Shown here piece by piece: positions 63,792-64,000 of a DNA stretch of 64,000 nucleotides. The stretch covers positions 1,488,001 through 1,552,000 of the forward strand of contig NZ_FSRM01000002.1 in the NCBI RefSeq assembly GCF_900141745.1. Direction: 5' to 3'. Under the pieces are notes generated by a model. It did no database searches. It saw only the letters and a program-made list of their open reading frames with translations, and was not told the DNA's origin. The stretch is from Paraburkholderia phenazinium (GTDB taxonomy: Bacteria > Pseudomonadota > Gammaproteobacteria > Burkholderiales > Burkholderiaceae). Position 1 is the first letter of the stretch; the number at the start of each line of letters is the position of its first letter. The position numbers and the translations under genes are program-made.

Positions 63792-64000
63792 ATGAGTGGA
63801 TTCGTCGCGGTGCCTGCAGCGCTGCCGCCCGTGCGCCTCGTTTGTCTTGCGCATGCGGGCGGAAGCGCGATGCTGTACCGCCGCTGGGCGCAGCGTCTGC
63901 CACACGGCGTGCAGGTGATGCCTCTGGAGTTGCCGGGGCACGGTTCACGTTGCAGGCTGCGAGCCCATACCGAGTGGCCGGCGCTGATCGACATGCTGAT
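63792..64000 (+). CDS. Type II thioesterase, 3' end outside window
   Basis: The first 69 residues are visible. VRLVCLAHAGGSAMLYRRWAQRLP (quoted in part: LAHAGGSAMLYRRW) and PLELPGHGSR match the N-terminal oxyanion-loop region of type II thioesterases, which clear misprimed or stalled carrier domains in nonribosomal synthetases. The catalytic Ser, Asp and His lie beyond the window. It starts 3 bases after the mbtH stop, so the genes are cotranscribed. Confidence 0.85.
   Translation, partial: MSGFVAVPAALPPVRLVCLAHAGGSAMLYRRWAQRLPHGVQVMPLELPGHGSRCRLRAHTEWPALIDML

Overview
The window looks like part of a Paraburkholderia/Burkholderia-type betaproteobacterial replicon, probably a secondary chromosome or megaplasmid. 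The evidence is the high GC content, the dense catabolic and regulatory genes (LysR, AraC, TetR, MarR and GntR regulators), two Burkholderiales-style 'QSSVTLYG' porins, a glucarate operon, mmsAB, and the start of an NRPS-linked siderophore locus (MbtH plus thioesterase). The assignment rests on recognising protein families, not on a search. No rRNA, tRNA, CRISPR array or complete insertion sequence was found.

Region by region. 1-3.7 kb: the 3' part of a membrane hybrid histidine kinase, a response regulator whose receiver has lost its phosphorylation residues, and a CbbR-like LysR regulator. 3.7-8.3 kb: a minus-strand block with a porin, a Tat-signal bicupin oxalate decarboxylase, an Nramp manganese transporter and a stand-alone TatA. 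8.5-10 kb: a leucine-rich-repeat protein kinase. 10-12.8 kb: an SDR/acyl-CoA ligase pair followed by a broken class II aldolase. 12.8-19.6 kb: a two-component system divergent from an iron-type ABC transporter (binding protein, permease, ATPase) and a porin. 19.6-28.3 kb: small regulator/enzyme pairs, including a TetR gene with three copies of a 14-bp palindrome around it and before a VOC gene. 28.8-34.1 kb: a nucleoside permease, a large TonB-dependent receptor and a GDSL lipoprotein esterase. 34.2-42.5 kb: a lone IS5-type fragment, an SDR, an S9 peptidase, a methyltransferase, a GNAT remnant, an MDR reductase with a MarR regulator, an amidase and an AraC regulator. 42.8-46.7 kb: a second DnaN beta clamp, an OsmC protein and a TPR/ATP-grasp-like protein. 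47-52 kb: LysR, an MHS transporter and mmsA-mmsB. 52.4-57.7 kb: a phytochelatin-synthase-like lipoprotein, LysR, the malic enzyme maeB and a FadR-type GntR regulator. 58-61.8 kb: glucarate transporter, glucarate dehydratase and kdgD. 61.8-64 kb: a cysteine-rich unknown protein, a nitroreductase and the MbtH/thioesterase start of a siderophore cluster behind twin Fur boxes.

The most coherent functional units are these. (i) oxdC-mntH-tatA would couple a Mn enzyme loaded in the cytoplasm, a Mn importer and a Tat pore subunit, with a porin next door that could admit oxalate. (ii) The GntR/glucarate regulon has three matches to the FadR-subfamily operator TNGTNNNACNA. (iii) The TetR/VOC regulon is marked by repeated CGAGC-N4-GCTCG-like palindromes. 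(iv) Two iron loci carry Fur-box-like sequences. Several small decayed genes (class II aldolase, GNAT, SDR, IS402-type orfA) show local gene loss.
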